Of a stretch of DNA of 64,000 bases, positions 38,404 through 47,695 are shown one piece after another. The position numbers and the translations under genes are program-made. Below the pieces are notes generated by a model. That model did no database searches. It was given only the letters and a program-made list of their open reading frames with translations, and had not been told where the DNA came from. Source of the DNA: Acinetobacter cumulans (lineage in GTDB: Bacteria; Pseudomonadota; Gammaproteobacteria; Pseudomonadales; Moraxellaceae); assembly GCF_003024525.3 (NCBI RefSeq), contig NZ_CP035934.2, forward strand, positions 1,984,001-2,048,000. The letters are read 5' to 3'. Position 1 is the stretch's first letter. Every line of letters begins with the position of its first letter.

Positions 38404-38940
38404 ATGCATCAGCAGAGCAGACGGTTTCCTTTAGGGGCACATTTAATCGTCAAACATTTTGGTTATAGTCATCACGGCATTTACGCAGGTCGCGGCAGAG
38501 TAATTCATTACTCTGGATTCGCGCATCTATTTAAAAAGCATCCCATTGAAATCACTTCAATTGATGAATTTAGCCGTGGCAAACATATCGACGTTCAGCA
38601 CTATAGCCAACCTAAGTTTACTGGTCGTCGAGTTGTTCGCCGTATGCGTTCACGTATGCACGAAAACCATTATCACCTCATTACCAATAACTGTGAGCAT
38701 TTGTGCACATGGGCAATCACAGGCGTCGAAAGTAGCCCACAAGTGTACCGTATGATGAATCGCCTCACGACGATTGGCTATGTCAGCTCTGCAATGAGCT
38801 TTATGAATAGCATGTTCTTAACGCTTACTACAACTAGCTTTGCACTTGTGTTGTATATTAAGAAAAAATTACGCGATAAAGCCAATCATAGACTGAAACA
38901 GTATTTCGATTTTCGCAATCAGCAACAAAAGAATCGCTAA
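38404..38940 (+). CDS. LRAT/NlpC-P60-like protein
   Basis: The start at ATG 38404 gives 178 aa; an earlier TTG (38389) is less likely. The LRAT fold is visible: GAHLIVKHFGYSHHGIYAG with His24 in a G-A/H-H-G-I-Y setting, His35 in VIHYSG, and the catalytic cysteine Cys97 in the NNCEHL motif. Around residues 127-148 there is one hydrophobic segment followed by a basic tail. LRAT proteins are papain-like acyltransferases or thioesterases. The gene precedes the helicase gene by 178 bases on the same strand; a functional link is not shown. Confidence 0.75.
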   Translation: MHQQSRRFPLGAHLIVKHFGYSHHGIYAGRGRVIHYSGFAHLFKKHPIEITSIDEFSRGKHIDVQHYSQPKFTGRRVVRRMRSRMHENHYHLITNNCEHLCTWAITGVESSPQVYRMMNRLTTIGYVSSAMSFMNSMFLTLTTTSFALVLYIKKKLRDKANHRLKQYFDFRNQQQKNR

Positions 38941-39117
38941 GTCACATTCGAATTATACTGCAACTATTCACCTACTATTTTTGAATAGGTATAGCCCAAA
39001 TATCCGTTACATCATGACGATTAAAATGCCTTATTTTTCTTAAGTTTTATAGACTGATTCCACTTAAAATCATAAGCTTGTGCTATCGACATTGTAGTTT
39101 TAGCGTTTGGGTCTTTT

Positions 39118-41826
39118 ATGATGCTTCAGTTTAATGCAGATCAGCTCAAAGTTATTCAACTGCGCGAAGGCTATCATGCATGTTTAGCCCCTGCAGGAAG
39201 TGGTAAAACTGAAGTCCTCACCGAGCGTATTGTGCAAGCTCTAGCGCGTAATGTAAAAGCCGATGATATTTTATGTCTGACTTTTACCAACCGTGCAGGC
39301 TTAAATATGCGAGAGAAAGTCACTGCTCGCTTGGCTAAAAATTTTCCACAATTGTTTATTGGCAATCTACATGCCTTTTGCTTCAAATTATTAATGAAGC
39401 ACTATGACAGCCAGCATCGTGACTTAATCAATGAAGAACTGCAAAAACGCCTCATACGCCAAGCCTTAGAACAATTAAATGCATTACTCATTCAGCCACA
39501 TCATGAGGTTTTGGTTCAGTTACAACATTGTTTAACCCGCTATGAGCTTAAAGCAAATGCACTCGATGGCTTTGATCCTCAAGCACTCAACTACTGCCAT
39601 TACAGTATTTTTAAAAATGAAGATCCATACGCTCTATGGAATATGGAAGCGATTCGCAATTTATGTTTGCCCTTAATCTCTGAAGCACGGCATTTTTTAA
39701 AACCTGAACAGAAAAGTTATATTCTAAGCCGCTTACGTACCCTTGATCAGAACATTCCTGATCACTGCGTTAAATATGCATTTGTCTTGGCGGTATATTT
39801 TAATGAGGCTTATCAAGCACTCAAAAAACACTATCATTTTTATGATTATGATGACCTTATAATAGATGCGCTCGTGCTACAAAATCAGCCTAAGGCCAAA
39901 CGCTATGGATGGATTCAAATTGATGAAGTACAAGACCTCTCGCCTTTGCATTGGCTTTTGGTCGACCATCTCACTGCCAAAGATGCCCATATTTTAATTT
40001 TAGGTGATGTCAATCAATCGATTTATCGTTTTCAAGGTGCATCTGTAGAATTAACCCAAGAGCGCTTAGGGCAAAATGTACATGTATTGGAAGAAAACTA
40101 CCGTAGTCCAGACAATCTCGTTCAACTGTCTAATCAGTACATGGCATCTAGCCTAGATTCAACCTATAAAATCACAGCACGTGCCCACAAAAAAGCACAT
40201 CCACGTGCCTTACTGCACTTGCACCGTGAATTTGATACTGAACATACAGCCGACCTCATTCGTCATATTCACATGCTCAACCAAAAAGATGAATCTACCG
40301 CCGTTTTGCTGTCGACCAATCGTCAAGCCGATGCCTTTTCAGATCAACTCAATCAGCAAGAGTTAAGGCATTTTTTTGTTGCACAAAATGATTTGTTAAG
40401 CCGTGAGTTTTATTTAGACTTTATGGCCTTTGTGAGTGCATTAAAAGACCCTGAAAATCGTTTGGCCTGGGCGCGTCTGTTGTGGCGCTTTGGCAATATT
40501 CAGCACTATAAACCTACACATTTAAAAGAGACTGAAGCACAATTTGCTACTATTCAGTTGGTTCATGAACTACGCGAGCATGGTTGTTGGCTCAATAATT
40601 TCATTAACATTAGCGACTGCTATCAGCATCAACAGCAGTGTTTAATCCAACATATACAAAACAACAGCTTTGCCTATTTTGATACAGAAACCACCGGGCT
40701 TGATCTCGCCCTAAATGATATTGTTCAAATTGCAGCTGTTACGCAAGATCAAGAGCTTAATTTATATTGCCTATCGGATCAGGACTTAAGCGAAAGTTAT
40801 AAAATTCATGGGATTGATGCGTCTGTACTGGCAAAACATGGTTTAGATGCCAAACAACAGCTACATACATTTATGCAATTTAGTCATGACAAAGCACTGA
40901 TTGCTCATAATTTAAAGTTTGATCAGGCCATGCTGACTGAGAATTTAAAGCGTTATGCACCCGAATTATCAGACATATTTTTTAGCCAACATAAATTTTG
41001 TACGCTAGAACTGACGCGCCAGCTGTTTCCAAATTTAGACAGCTATAAACTTGGGCATTTATTGGCACATTTTAAATTAGACGGCGAAAACAGCCACAAT
41101 GCCTTAGATGATGTAAAAGCAGGTCGCGCACTATTAAACCCCTTACTGGCTAAAATTCAACAGAATGAAACAGCGCTAAGTGCTTATATCGCACAAGCTG
41201 AAAAATGCTTAAACGTATTTAACCAAAACTTTAGCCCGCTCTGGAATTTGGCACAATATAGTATACGGCGTAATGGTGATTTTAAAATTCAGCAACTATT
41301 TAAGCTTTATACACACTATATGCAAGCATTTAATCCTCAGCTTTATGAAGCGCATATAGATACAAGTATTGAACAACTTCGAGTCAAACTGCTCAACCAT
41401 GCAAATTATCATTTTGAGCATATTCATAACCCGTATCAATATTTTGATGAAGCGATTCCCTTCTATCAAACCGCAAAAGAGTCTGATCTCATCACTCCAA
41501 ATGATCAACTAATTGTCAGTACGATTCATCGCTCCAAAGGGCTTGAGTTTGATCATGTCATTTTGCCAGACTTAACCCATCAAAATTTCCCTGGCTATAT
41601 GGTCGTCAAAAAACAAAATAGTGAATCACAGCTCCATCAAAATGAAGGTCATCAGCTGTATAAAGAACAAAAGCGCTTGTTATATGTCGCCATTACCCGC
41701 GCCAAACAGAGCCTGACCATTGGTAGCTATAATCTTAAAAGCATTGAACAAAGCTGGTATAAGCCGCGACACTATAAAATCACCAGTTTCATGCATAAAC
41801 ATCAAGCTAACTTTGAGTCGATTTAA
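39118..41826 (+). CDS. SF1 (UvrD/Rep-like) helicase with inserted DEDDh exonuclease domain
   Basis: This 902-aa protein begins as a UvrD-type helicase: Q motif, Walker A APAGSGKT (K30, T31), motif Ia FTNRAGLNMREK, Walker B QIDEVQDLSP (D269, E270), and LGDVNQSIYRFQGA. Near residue 515 the helicase is interrupted by a DnaQ-like 3'-5' exonuclease: DTETTG (D522, E524), HNLKFDQ (D602) and HNALDD (H660, D665), i.e. a complete DEDDh set. After about residue 690 the helicase resumes with VSTIHRSKGLEFDH (around 800) and YVAITRAKQSL (around 860). The insertion is at the place of helicase subdomain 2B. It should couple DNA unwinding with 3'-5' degradation, probably in repair. It is not a standard UvrD, Rep or RecB. 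Confidence 0.85.
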   Translation: MMLQFNADQLKVIQLREGYHACLAPAGSGKTEVLTERIVQALARNVKADDILCLTFTNRAGLNMREKVTARLAKNFPQLFIGNLHAFCFKLLMKHYDSQHRDLINEELQKRLIRQALEQLNALLIQPHHEVLVQLQHCLTRYELKANALDGFDPQALNYCHYSIFKNEDPYALWNMEAIRNLCLPLISEARHFLKPEQKSYILSRLRTLDQNIPDHCVKYAFVLAVYFNEAYQALKKHYHFYDYDDLIIDALVLQNQPKAKRYGWIQIDEVQDLSPLHWLLVDHLTAKDAHILILGDVNQSIYRFQGASVELTQERLGQNVHVLEENYRSPDNLVQLSNQYMASSLDSTYKITARAHKKAHPRALLHLHREFDTEHTADLIRHIHMLNQKDESTAVLLSTNRQADAFSDQLNQQELRHFFVAQNDLLSREFYLDFMAFVSALKDPENRLAWARLLWRFGNIQHYKPTHLKETEAQFATIQLVHELREHGCWLNNFINISDCYQHQQQCLIQHIQNNSFAYFDTETTGLDLALNDIVQIAAVTQDQELNLYCLSDQDLSESYKIHGIDASVLAKHGLDAKQQLHTFMQFSHDKALIAHNLKFDQAMLTENLKRYAPELSDIFFSQHKFCTLELTRQLFPNLDSYKLGHLLAHFKLDGENSHNALDDVKAGRALLNPLLAKIQQNETALSAYIAQAEKCLNVFNQNFSPLWNLAQYSIRRNGDFKIQQLFKLYTHYMQAFNPQLYEAHIDTSIEQLRVKLLNHANYHFEHIHNPYQYFDEAIPFYQTAKESDLITPNDQLIVSTIHRSKGLEFDHVILPDLTHQNFPGYMVVKKQNSESQLHQNEGHQLYKEQKRLLYVAITRAKQSLTIGSYNLKSIEQSWYKPRHYKITSFMHKHQANFESI

Positions 41827-41852
41827 TTCATATACCTAAGGTTGAACGCATT

Positions 41853-41881
41853 CAATTGAGCGATACCAAAATCGCTCAATT
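41853..41881. terminator. hairpin between convergent helicase and bestrophin genes
   Basis: ATTGAGCGAT / ATCGCTCAAT, a perfect 10-base-pair stem with a 6-base loop. It lacks a clear T run, so it may be a weak terminator in either direction. Confidence 0.5.
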
Positions 41882-41898
41882 TCACTCACCATAAAACC

Positions 41899-42813
41899 TT
41901 AGAGCAGATTTCCTTTGGCTGTCGCACTTACAGGTGGTGGTAGCTCCAAATCCAAGGAACTCAGCATTTCACGCTCTACCCCACGTACTATGGCATCCAA
42001 AGCCAAGTCATTTTCTTGCACGCCAAAGGGTTCTTCTAGCTCTGCACTTAATGCATCTAGACCTAAAAACAAATAGGCGATCAGCGCCACGATAATGGGT
42101 GTCCATACGCCAAGACTGGTGGCTAAGCTAAAAGGCAAAATAAAACAAAATGAATATACGGCGCGATGCAACAACACCGAATATGAAAATGGTAAGGGTG
42201 TTGATGAAATCCGATCGCAACCCGCGTGAATATCCCCCAAAGCCACCACATGCTGGCTCACAGCTTGATAAATAATATCGCTGATAGTGCCTTGCTGATA
42301 CAACTTGGCTAAGTCCTGCTGCACCAATTCAAGTAAATATTGCGGTGCATTAAAATGGTTTTGAAGTTTGTGCCATTGCTGATCATTCAATCCTAAGGCC
42401 ACTTGCGTTTGGCTAAAGTACATATCTTGCTTACGCAAACGATCACGTAACAAAGCACTAAACTGCATGACTCTCAGCATCATCAATTGGCGTGAAGTCT
42501 CAGGTAACACATGGCTATCGCGACAGATATGGCGCGTTTGAGCAATCAATGCTCCCCATAATTTACGGCCTTCCCACCAGCGGTCATAGCATGCTGTATT
42601 TCGAAAACTCAGAAAAATCGAAAGAATCACACCAAAAATTGTAAATCCAATGGCAGGTACTTCGGGCATATTCACATAATGGCGTGCATTTAAATACACC
42701 AAACTAGCTGATATTAGGACCACAATAGCCAGTGCAGGCACAACTTTGGGTAAAATTGTGCCATGCCAAGCAAATAACAGTTTAAAACTATTGGCTTTAT
42801 CTCGAACAATCAT
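41899..42813 (-). CDS. bestrophin family anion channel-like protein
   Basis: This 304-aa protein has membrane segments near residues 20-45, 55-75, 205-225 and 230-250. The stretch FLSFRNTACYDRWWEGRKLWG near residue 65 is the diagnostic bestrophin block, and EEPFGVQENDL near residue 260 matches the calcium-binding loop region of the family. It would form a pentameric ion channel in the inner membrane. The start has AAGGTGAG upstream. Ion selectivity is unknown. Confidence 0.85.
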   Translation of the reverse strand: MIVRDKANSFKLLFAWHGTILPKVVPALAIVVLISASLVYLNARHYVNMPEVPAIGFTIFGVILSIFLSFRNTACYDRWWEGRKLWGALIAQTRHICRDSHVLPETSRQLMMLRVMQFSALLRDRLRKQDMYFSQTQVALGLNDQQWHKLQNHFNAPQYLLELVQQDLAKLYQQGTISDIIYQAVSQHVVALGDIHAGCDRISSTPLPFSYSVLLHRAVYSFCFILPFSLATSLGVWTPIIVALIAYLFLGLDALSAELEEPFGVQENDLALDAIVRGVEREMLSSLDLELPPPVSATAKGNLL

Positions 42814-42839
42814 CTGCTCACCTTAGATTTAGATTCCAC

Positions 42840-42866
42840 AAAAAAGCCCAACCGAGGTTGAGCTTT
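42840..42866 (-). terminator. terminator downstream of glnS
   Basis: On the minus strand AAAGCTCAAC and GTTGGGCTTT pair (one T-G pair) around a 4-base loop and are followed by TTTTT. It is about 90 bases past the glnS stop, so a long 3' untranslated region precedes it. Confidence 0.8.
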
Positions 42867-42956
42867 TGAATCAAGATCGGAGGCGAACCTCAAGCATGTT
42901 AGACGCTAGTTTTCACTCAACATGCCTTTGGCTACCCTTTCATTTGATGGTGTAAA

Positions 42957-44684
42957 TTATTTACCTGGCTTAAAGCTGTCTTTTAAGTCCAAAATACGGT
43001 TAAACACAGGTTTTTCATTGCTGTAATCGTGTTGATCTGCAACAAAATAACCTTCACGTTCAAATTGGAAACGATCTTCAGCTTGTACTTGTGCCAATGA
43101 AGGTTCAACTACAGCTTCCACAATCGTTAACGAATTTGGATTTAAGTTTTCTAAGAAATCTTCACTGATTTCAGGATCTGCTTCTGTAAATAGACGATCG
43201 TAAATACGAACTTCGGCTTTTACACCTTTGCTTGCAGAAACCCAATGTACAACGCCTTTTACTTTACGCCCTTCAGGGTTTTTACCTAAAGTTTCAGGAT
43301 CAATTGAACATTTCAGCTCAACCACTTCACCATTTTCATCTTTAATCACTTCGTCACACTTAATCACGTACGCATGACGTAAACGAACTTCACCACCCGG
43401 AATTAAACGTTTAAAGCCTTTTGGTGCAACTTCTTCAAAGTCCTTACGGTCAATGTAAAGCTCAGACGTTAACGGAATTACGCGCTCGCCCATATCTACG
43501 TTTGGATGACGTGCATGTACCAAGTCCATGTCTTGTGGCAAGTTGGTTAAAGTCACTTTCAGTGGATTTAACACCGCCATTGCACGGCTTGCCGTATTTT
43601 CTAAAGATTGGCGAATACAGAATTCAAGCATTGCAACATCGACAATACTGCCATCCACTTTAGTTACACCAACACGCTTACAGAACTCACGTAAGCCTTC
43701 TGCTGTAAAACCACGACGACGCATACCCACAACTGTTGGTAAACGTGGATCGTCCCAACCATTTACAAAACCGCCATCCACTAAACGACGTAATTTACGC
43801 TTAGAAGTAATAGTGTAGTCGACATTTAAACGGCTAGATTCGTACTGACGTGGTACTGCAGGTGATTTAACTTTTTCTACAACCCAGTCATAGAATGGAC
43901 GGTGATCTACAAACTCTAATGTACACAATGAATGCGTAATGCCTTCAATCGCATCGGATAAAGGATGCGCATAATCGTACATTGGGTACATTTTCCATTT
44001 ATCACCTGTTTGGTGATGTTCAGAATGCAGTACACGGTACAAAATTGGATCACGCATGTGAACGTTTGGAGATGCCATATCAATTTTGGCACGCAGTACA
44101 GCTTTACCTTCGCCAAGCTCGCCGTTACGCATTTGCTCAAAACGTGCAAGGTTTTCTTCAACCGACGCATCACGTTGTGGTGAGTTTTTGCCTAAATCGA
44201 CAAAATTACCGCGGTTTAAACGAATTTCTTCAGGGCTTTGCAAATCTACGTATGCATCGCCTTGTTCAATCAGTTGCACAGCCCATGTATACAGCTGATC
44301 AAAATAGCTTGATGCATAGCGTGGTTCGCCATTCCAATCAAAACCTAACCATTTTACGTCGTTGGCAATACCATCTACGTATTCTTGCTCTTCTGCATCA
44401 GGATTAGTGTCATCAAAGCGAAGGTTACATAAACCTTCAAACTCTTGTGCAATACCAAAGTTTAAGCAAATTGCTTTTACATGGCCAATATGTAGATAAC
44501 CATTTGGTTCTGGTGGGAAGCGTGTAACAACTTGTTTTGAACGGCCAGTAGCCAAATCGTCCGTAATAATTTGACGAACAAAATCTAAGCCAGGCTGTTG
44601 TTCTTGCTGCGCAGCATCGACAGACGCATTATTACTTGGTGTCGGGTTATTTGGCAGTGTTGAAACAACATCATTCGGCTTCAT
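42957..44684 (-). CDS. glnS: glutamine-tRNA ligase
   Basis: This 575-aa class I synthetase has the HIGH motif as [12 protein letters not shown] near residue 60 and the KMSKS equivalent as TISKRKL near residue 291. The C-terminal two-barrel anticodon-binding region follows. It charges tRNA-Gln with glutamine. The shadow frames on the plus strand over 43421-44407 are not genes. Confidence 0.97.
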   Translation of the reverse strand: MKPNDVVSTLPNNPTPSNNASVDAAQQEQQPGLDFVRQIITDDLATGRSKQVVTRFPPEPNGYLHIGHVKAICLNFGIAQEFEGLCNLRFDDTNPDAEEQEYVDGIANDVKWLGFDWNGEPRYASSYFDQLYTWAVQLIEQGDAYVDLQSPEEIRLNRGNFVDLGKNSPQRDASVEENLARFEQMRNGELGEGKAVLRAKIDMASPNVHMRDPILYRVLHSEHHQTGDKWKMYPMYDYAHPLSDAIEGITHSLCTLEFVDHRPFYDWVVEKVKSPAVPRQYESSRLNVDYTITSKRKLRRLVDGGFVNGWDDPRLPTVVGMRRRGFTAEGLREFCKRVGVTKVDGSIVDVAMLEFCIRQSLENTASRAMAVLNPLKVTLTNLPQDMDLVHARHPNVDMGERVIPLTSELYIDRKDFEEVAPKGFKRLIPGGEVRLRHAYVIKCDEVIKDENGEVVELKCSIDPETLGKNPEGRKVKGVVHWVSASKGVKAEVRIYDRLFTEADPEISEDFLENLNPNSLTIVEAVVEPSLAQVQAEDRFQFEREGYFVADQHDYSNEKPVFNRILDLKDSFKPGK

Positions 44685-44921
44685 AGTTAAAAAATCACTT
44701 TTGATGAAAAAAAATATAGGGATAAATTGGGTTTGTTAAACCTTCATCATTCTAGCTGATCTGCCAGATGATTTATGAATGTTTTACAGCCCCTTAAACG
44801 ATATTTGATCTATTTTACAAAGAAAATAACGTTTTTACTTGCCTTGTAGTTTACAGTTTGCTTATGCTTCTCACAACCAAAAAACCCATGGCTTTGTTGT
44901 CCATGATTAGGAGATTACACA

Positions 44922-45431
44922 ATGAGTTTTCCTCAAGTCGAATTAAACACCAATAAAGGTCGTATTGTTCTTGAGCTTAACAGTGAAAAAGCACCAAAAA
45001 CTGTAGCTAACTTCTTAGAATACGTTCGTGACGGTTTCTATGACGGCGTGATTTTCCACCGCGTAATCGACGGATTCATGATCCAAGGTGGCGGTATGGA
45101 TGAAAACTTTAAAGAAAAAGCAACACGCGATGCAATTGAAAACGAAGCTGACAACGGCTTAACCAATGACCTTGGTACAATTGCAATGGCACGTACACAA
45201 GCACCTCACTCTGCTTCTGCACAATTCTTTATTAACGTTGGCAACAACTCTTTCCTTAACCACTCTGGCAAAAATGCTCAAGGTTGGGGTTATGCAGTAT
45301 TTGGTAAAGTAACTGAAGGCCTAGACGTAGTTAACGCAATTAAAGGCGTTCGTACAGGTAACCGTGGTTACCACGCTGACGTTCCGCTTGAAAACGTAGT
45401 GATCGAATCTGCAAAAATCATTGCTGAATAA
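44922..45431 (+). CDS. ppiB: peptidyl-prolyl cis-trans isomerase B (cyclophilin)
   Basis: At 169 aa it is a cytoplasmic cyclophilin without signal peptide: [22 protein letters not shown] and WGYAVFGKV are the active-site blocks. AGGAG stands 8 bases before the start. It catalyses proline isomerisation during folding. It is divergent from glnS and lies upstream of lpxH. Confidence 0.96.
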   Translation: MSFPQVELNTNKGRIVLELNSEKAPKTVANFLEYVRDGFYDGVIFHRVIDGFMIQGGGMDENFKEKATRDAIENEADNGLTNDLGTIAMARTQAPHSASAQFFINVGNNSFLNHSGKNAQGWGYAVFGKVTEGLDVVNAIKGVRTGNRGYHADVPLENVVIESAKIIAE

Positions 45432-45457
45432 AAAACGTCCTCTCCATTCTTTATGAG

Positions 45458-45516
45458 TTTTAAAGCATCGCTTTAAAATGGAGTAATGAAAAGGTTTCTC
45501 TATTTAGAGAAACCTT
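45458..45516 (+). promoter_or_regulatory. two stem-loops between ppiB and lpxH
   Basis: First, TTTTAAAGC/GCTTTAAAA (45458-45478) around ATC; second, AAGGTTTCTC/GAGAAACCTT (45491-45516). Neither has a T tract. The second ends about 9 bases before the lpxH AGGA site, so it could influence translation. Confidence 0.5.
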
Positions 45517-45538
45517 GAGGATGATAAGGAAAAGATTT

Positions 45539-46264
45539 GTGACCTATCTGTTTATCGCTGATTTACATTTGTCACCCGATCACCCTCGACTCGTTCGGGG
45601 GTTTTTGGATTTATTAGAACACTATAAAACCCAGCAAACCCAGCTGTATATTTTAGGCGACTGGTTTAATGCGTGGATTGGCGATGACTACAGTGCCCCA
45701 TGGCTAGATGAAATTGTACAAGCCTTGCAAAGTTTTCATGCATCAGGCAATCAGGTTTATTTTGTTGTAGGTAATCGTGACTTCGCCTTAGGGCAAAAGT
45801 TTCTGAACCAATTCCATGGTACTTTGCTCAAAGAAATCTCTACGCTACAAATTGGCAATACACGGTATCGCATTGAACATGGTGATCTCCTTTGCACCGA
45901 TGACCTATCCTACCAACGCTTTCGTAAAGTAATTCGTAACCCACTCATTTTAGGCTTACTCAAAAAAACACCTTTAAGCTTCCGACAAAAATTAGCACAT
46001 GGCTTTCGCAAAAAAAGCCAACAAGCCAATCAAATTAAAAGCTATGAAGTGATGGATGTGAATCAACAGGCCGTTGAAAATGCTTTGGCTCATGTCGATG
46101 TATTAATTCATGGTCATACACACCGCCCAGCCATTCACCAAGTTGCACATAAACAACGTATTGTATTAGGCGACTGGCGTGCACATGAGGCGCAAATTTT
46201 AGAAATATCCCCTCAAAATCATACAAGCCCACCATCCTTAAAACTCAGCACATGGTCGTATTAA
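45539..46264 (+). CDS. lpxH: UDP-2,3-diacylglucosamine diphosphatase LpxH
   Basis: The start is GTG at 45539 (read as Met: MTYLFIADLHLSPDHP), with AGGAAAAG about 7-10 bases upstream. It gives 241 aa, the E. coli length. Metal-ligand motifs are IADLHL, LGDWFNAW, VGNRD, and HGHTHRP. It removes UMP from UDP-2,3-diacylglucosamine in lipid A synthesis. The ATG/TTG frames upstream (45515-45521) lie in the stem-loop and lack a ribosome site. Confidence 0.93.
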   Translation: MTYLFIADLHLSPDHPRLVRGFLDLLEHYKTQQTQLYILGDWFNAWIGDDYSAPWLDEIVQALQSFHASGNQVYFVVGNRDFALGQKFLNQFHGTLLKEISTLQIGNTRYRIEHGDLLCTDDLSYQRFRKVIRNPLILGLLKKTPLSFRQKLAHGFRKKSQQANQIKSYEVMDVNQQAVENALAHVDVLIHGHTHRPAIHQVAHKQRIVLGDWRAHEAQILEISPQNHTSPPSLKLSTWSY

Positions 46265-46374
46265 ATTTACACCAGTTTCGACATTCCTCATCACATAGCA
46301 AATTTCGTATCTAAATGCTTTAAATTCAACAGTGCGTTTACTACTATTCAAAAATTGAGTCATAAGTTCTCAAA

Positions 46375-46410
46375 GCAATAAAAACTGCCGAATGACAGTT
46401 TTTATTGCTT
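46375..46410. terminator. bidirectional terminator between lpxH and the sulfur genes
   Basis: A perfect 13-base-pair stem (GCAATAAAAACTG / CAGTTTTTATTGC). It has T-rich ends on both strands and sits between convergent genes. Confidence 0.85.
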
Positions 46411-46426
46411 ATTCAAATGTGTACGA

Positions 46427-47683
46427 TTAAGCTGCAATTTCAGCTTGCTTCGCTACAGGGCTATTACCAATTTGCCAAACATAAGGTAAGGCCGTTTGAT
46501 TAATTACCCAATCTCCAATCACCTTTTGCTTATAAATAAGTGGGTTATGTGAAGATACCACACGTGCATTACGCCAGAAACGATCCAGTTGCTTAGCCGT
46601 ACTACTGGCCGATGCACCCAAGCTGTTAAATAATTCTGTACTTAAATTAAGCACCAATTCAGAGATAACAACCTGACCTTGGGATGACTCCAATTCAGCA
46701 CGGTCATTGGCCTGTTGCTCGAAGGTGGCATCCGACTGAAAATGACTCAGATAAGCAGCATCCAAAGCTTTTGCTGTAGCTAATGTAATAGCTTCACTGG
46801 CATAGGCTTGAGCTGAAGCTTTACCAATGACTTGTAAAATTTGCGCATCATCACGGACTAAATCTGCATTGCCATGACTAAAGATTCGTGTACGCTGACG
46901 AACTTCTTCGCTAAAAGTCGCCACTGCGCTGTGTGCAATACCTGCCAAAGTTGCGAGATGCACCACTTGATAGAATGCAGTTTGGTACTTAAAACGCTGC
47001 TCAAATGGCAAAATGTGATCGCGCTCAATGGCCACATCTTGAATGGTTAAAGTACCACTCCCCGTGGTTTTCTGGCCAAAACCATCCCAATCATCGCTAA
47101 TTTTTACCCCTGCATCCTTTGTAGCAACTGCTGCAATCACATGCTGATTTTGGGTTTCATCCAAAGCAAAAAGATCAATCCAATCCGCAAAAATAGTGCC
47201 GGTTGAATAATACTTTTGCCCATTCACACTTAATTGTCCATCTTGATTGGCCGTCACTCGTGTAGCAACATCACCAATTTCAACTTGGCCAATTTCCGTC
47301 CAAGCATTGCCCACCAAATCACCCTGTACAAAACGCTTAAACCATATCGTTTGATCTTGATCTTTATGCGCATTTAATCGGTCTTCGACAAAGGCAAAAT
47401 GCCCACGCAGTGCTTGCACCACATTTGAATCGGCTTTCGCTAATTCAATCAATAGGCGAAACAGTTGCTGTTGAGATAGTCCGTCACCACCAAATGCCGT
47501 TGGTACACGTACTGCACCAAAGCCTACTTGCTTTAGAGCTTGAATAGCGTCAAATGGTAGCTTCCGCTGCATTTCACGCTCTAATGCACCTAAAGCAATC
47601 TGCTGAAAAATAGGACGAAATTTTGTCGCAACCTGCTCGTAATCAGCACCGAGTGATAAATTTTGATTATTTTGAATGCTCAT
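46427..47683 (-). CDS. acyl-CoA-dehydrogenase-like flavin oxidoreductase (SfnB/DszC type)
   Basis: This 418-aa protein has the acyl-CoA dehydrogenase fold: VGFGAVRVPTAFGGDGLSQ, a central strand pair (YYSTGTIFADW, KISDDWDGFGQKTTGSGT), and a helical C-terminus with the DRFWRNARVVSSHNP block. Such proteins in the DszC/SfnB/DmoB group act as flavin monooxygenases or sulfur-acquisition oxidoreductases rather than beta-oxidation enzymes. It starts 12 bases after the 420-aa sister gene with AGAGGAA. It shares about the same layout as that gene and is probably its paralogue. Confidence 0.85.
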   Translation of the reverse strand: MSIQNNQNLSLGADYEQVATKFRPIFQQIALGALEREMQRKLPFDAIQALKQVGFGAVRVPTAFGGDGLSQQQLFRLLIELAKADSNVVQALRGHFAFVEDRLNAHKDQDQTIWFKRFVQGDLVGNAWTEIGQVEIGDVATRVTANQDGQLSVNGQKYYSTGTIFADWIDLFALDETQNQHVIAAVATKDAGVKISDDWDGFGQKTTGSGTLTIQDVAIERDHILPFEQRFKYQTAFYQVVHLATLAGIAHSAVATFSEEVRQRTRIFSHGNADLVRDDAQILQVIGKASAQAYASEAITLATAKALDAAYLSHFQSDATFEQQANDRAELESSQGQVVISELVLNLSTELFNSLGASASSTAKQLDRFWRNARVVSSHNPLIYKQKVIGDWVINQTALPYVWQIGNSPVAKQAEIAA

Positions 47684-47695
47684 ATTTAATTCCTC

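Noticed and set aside
42870..42900. tRNA-like T-arm sequence on the minus strand
   Set aside because: Only one arm fits; no acceptor or anticodon arm can be paired with it.
43421..44407. Several plus-strand frames of 70-141 aa inside glnS
   Set aside because: They lie opposite a firmly identified gene, have no ribosome site and no recognisable domain; they follow from the codon bias of glnS.
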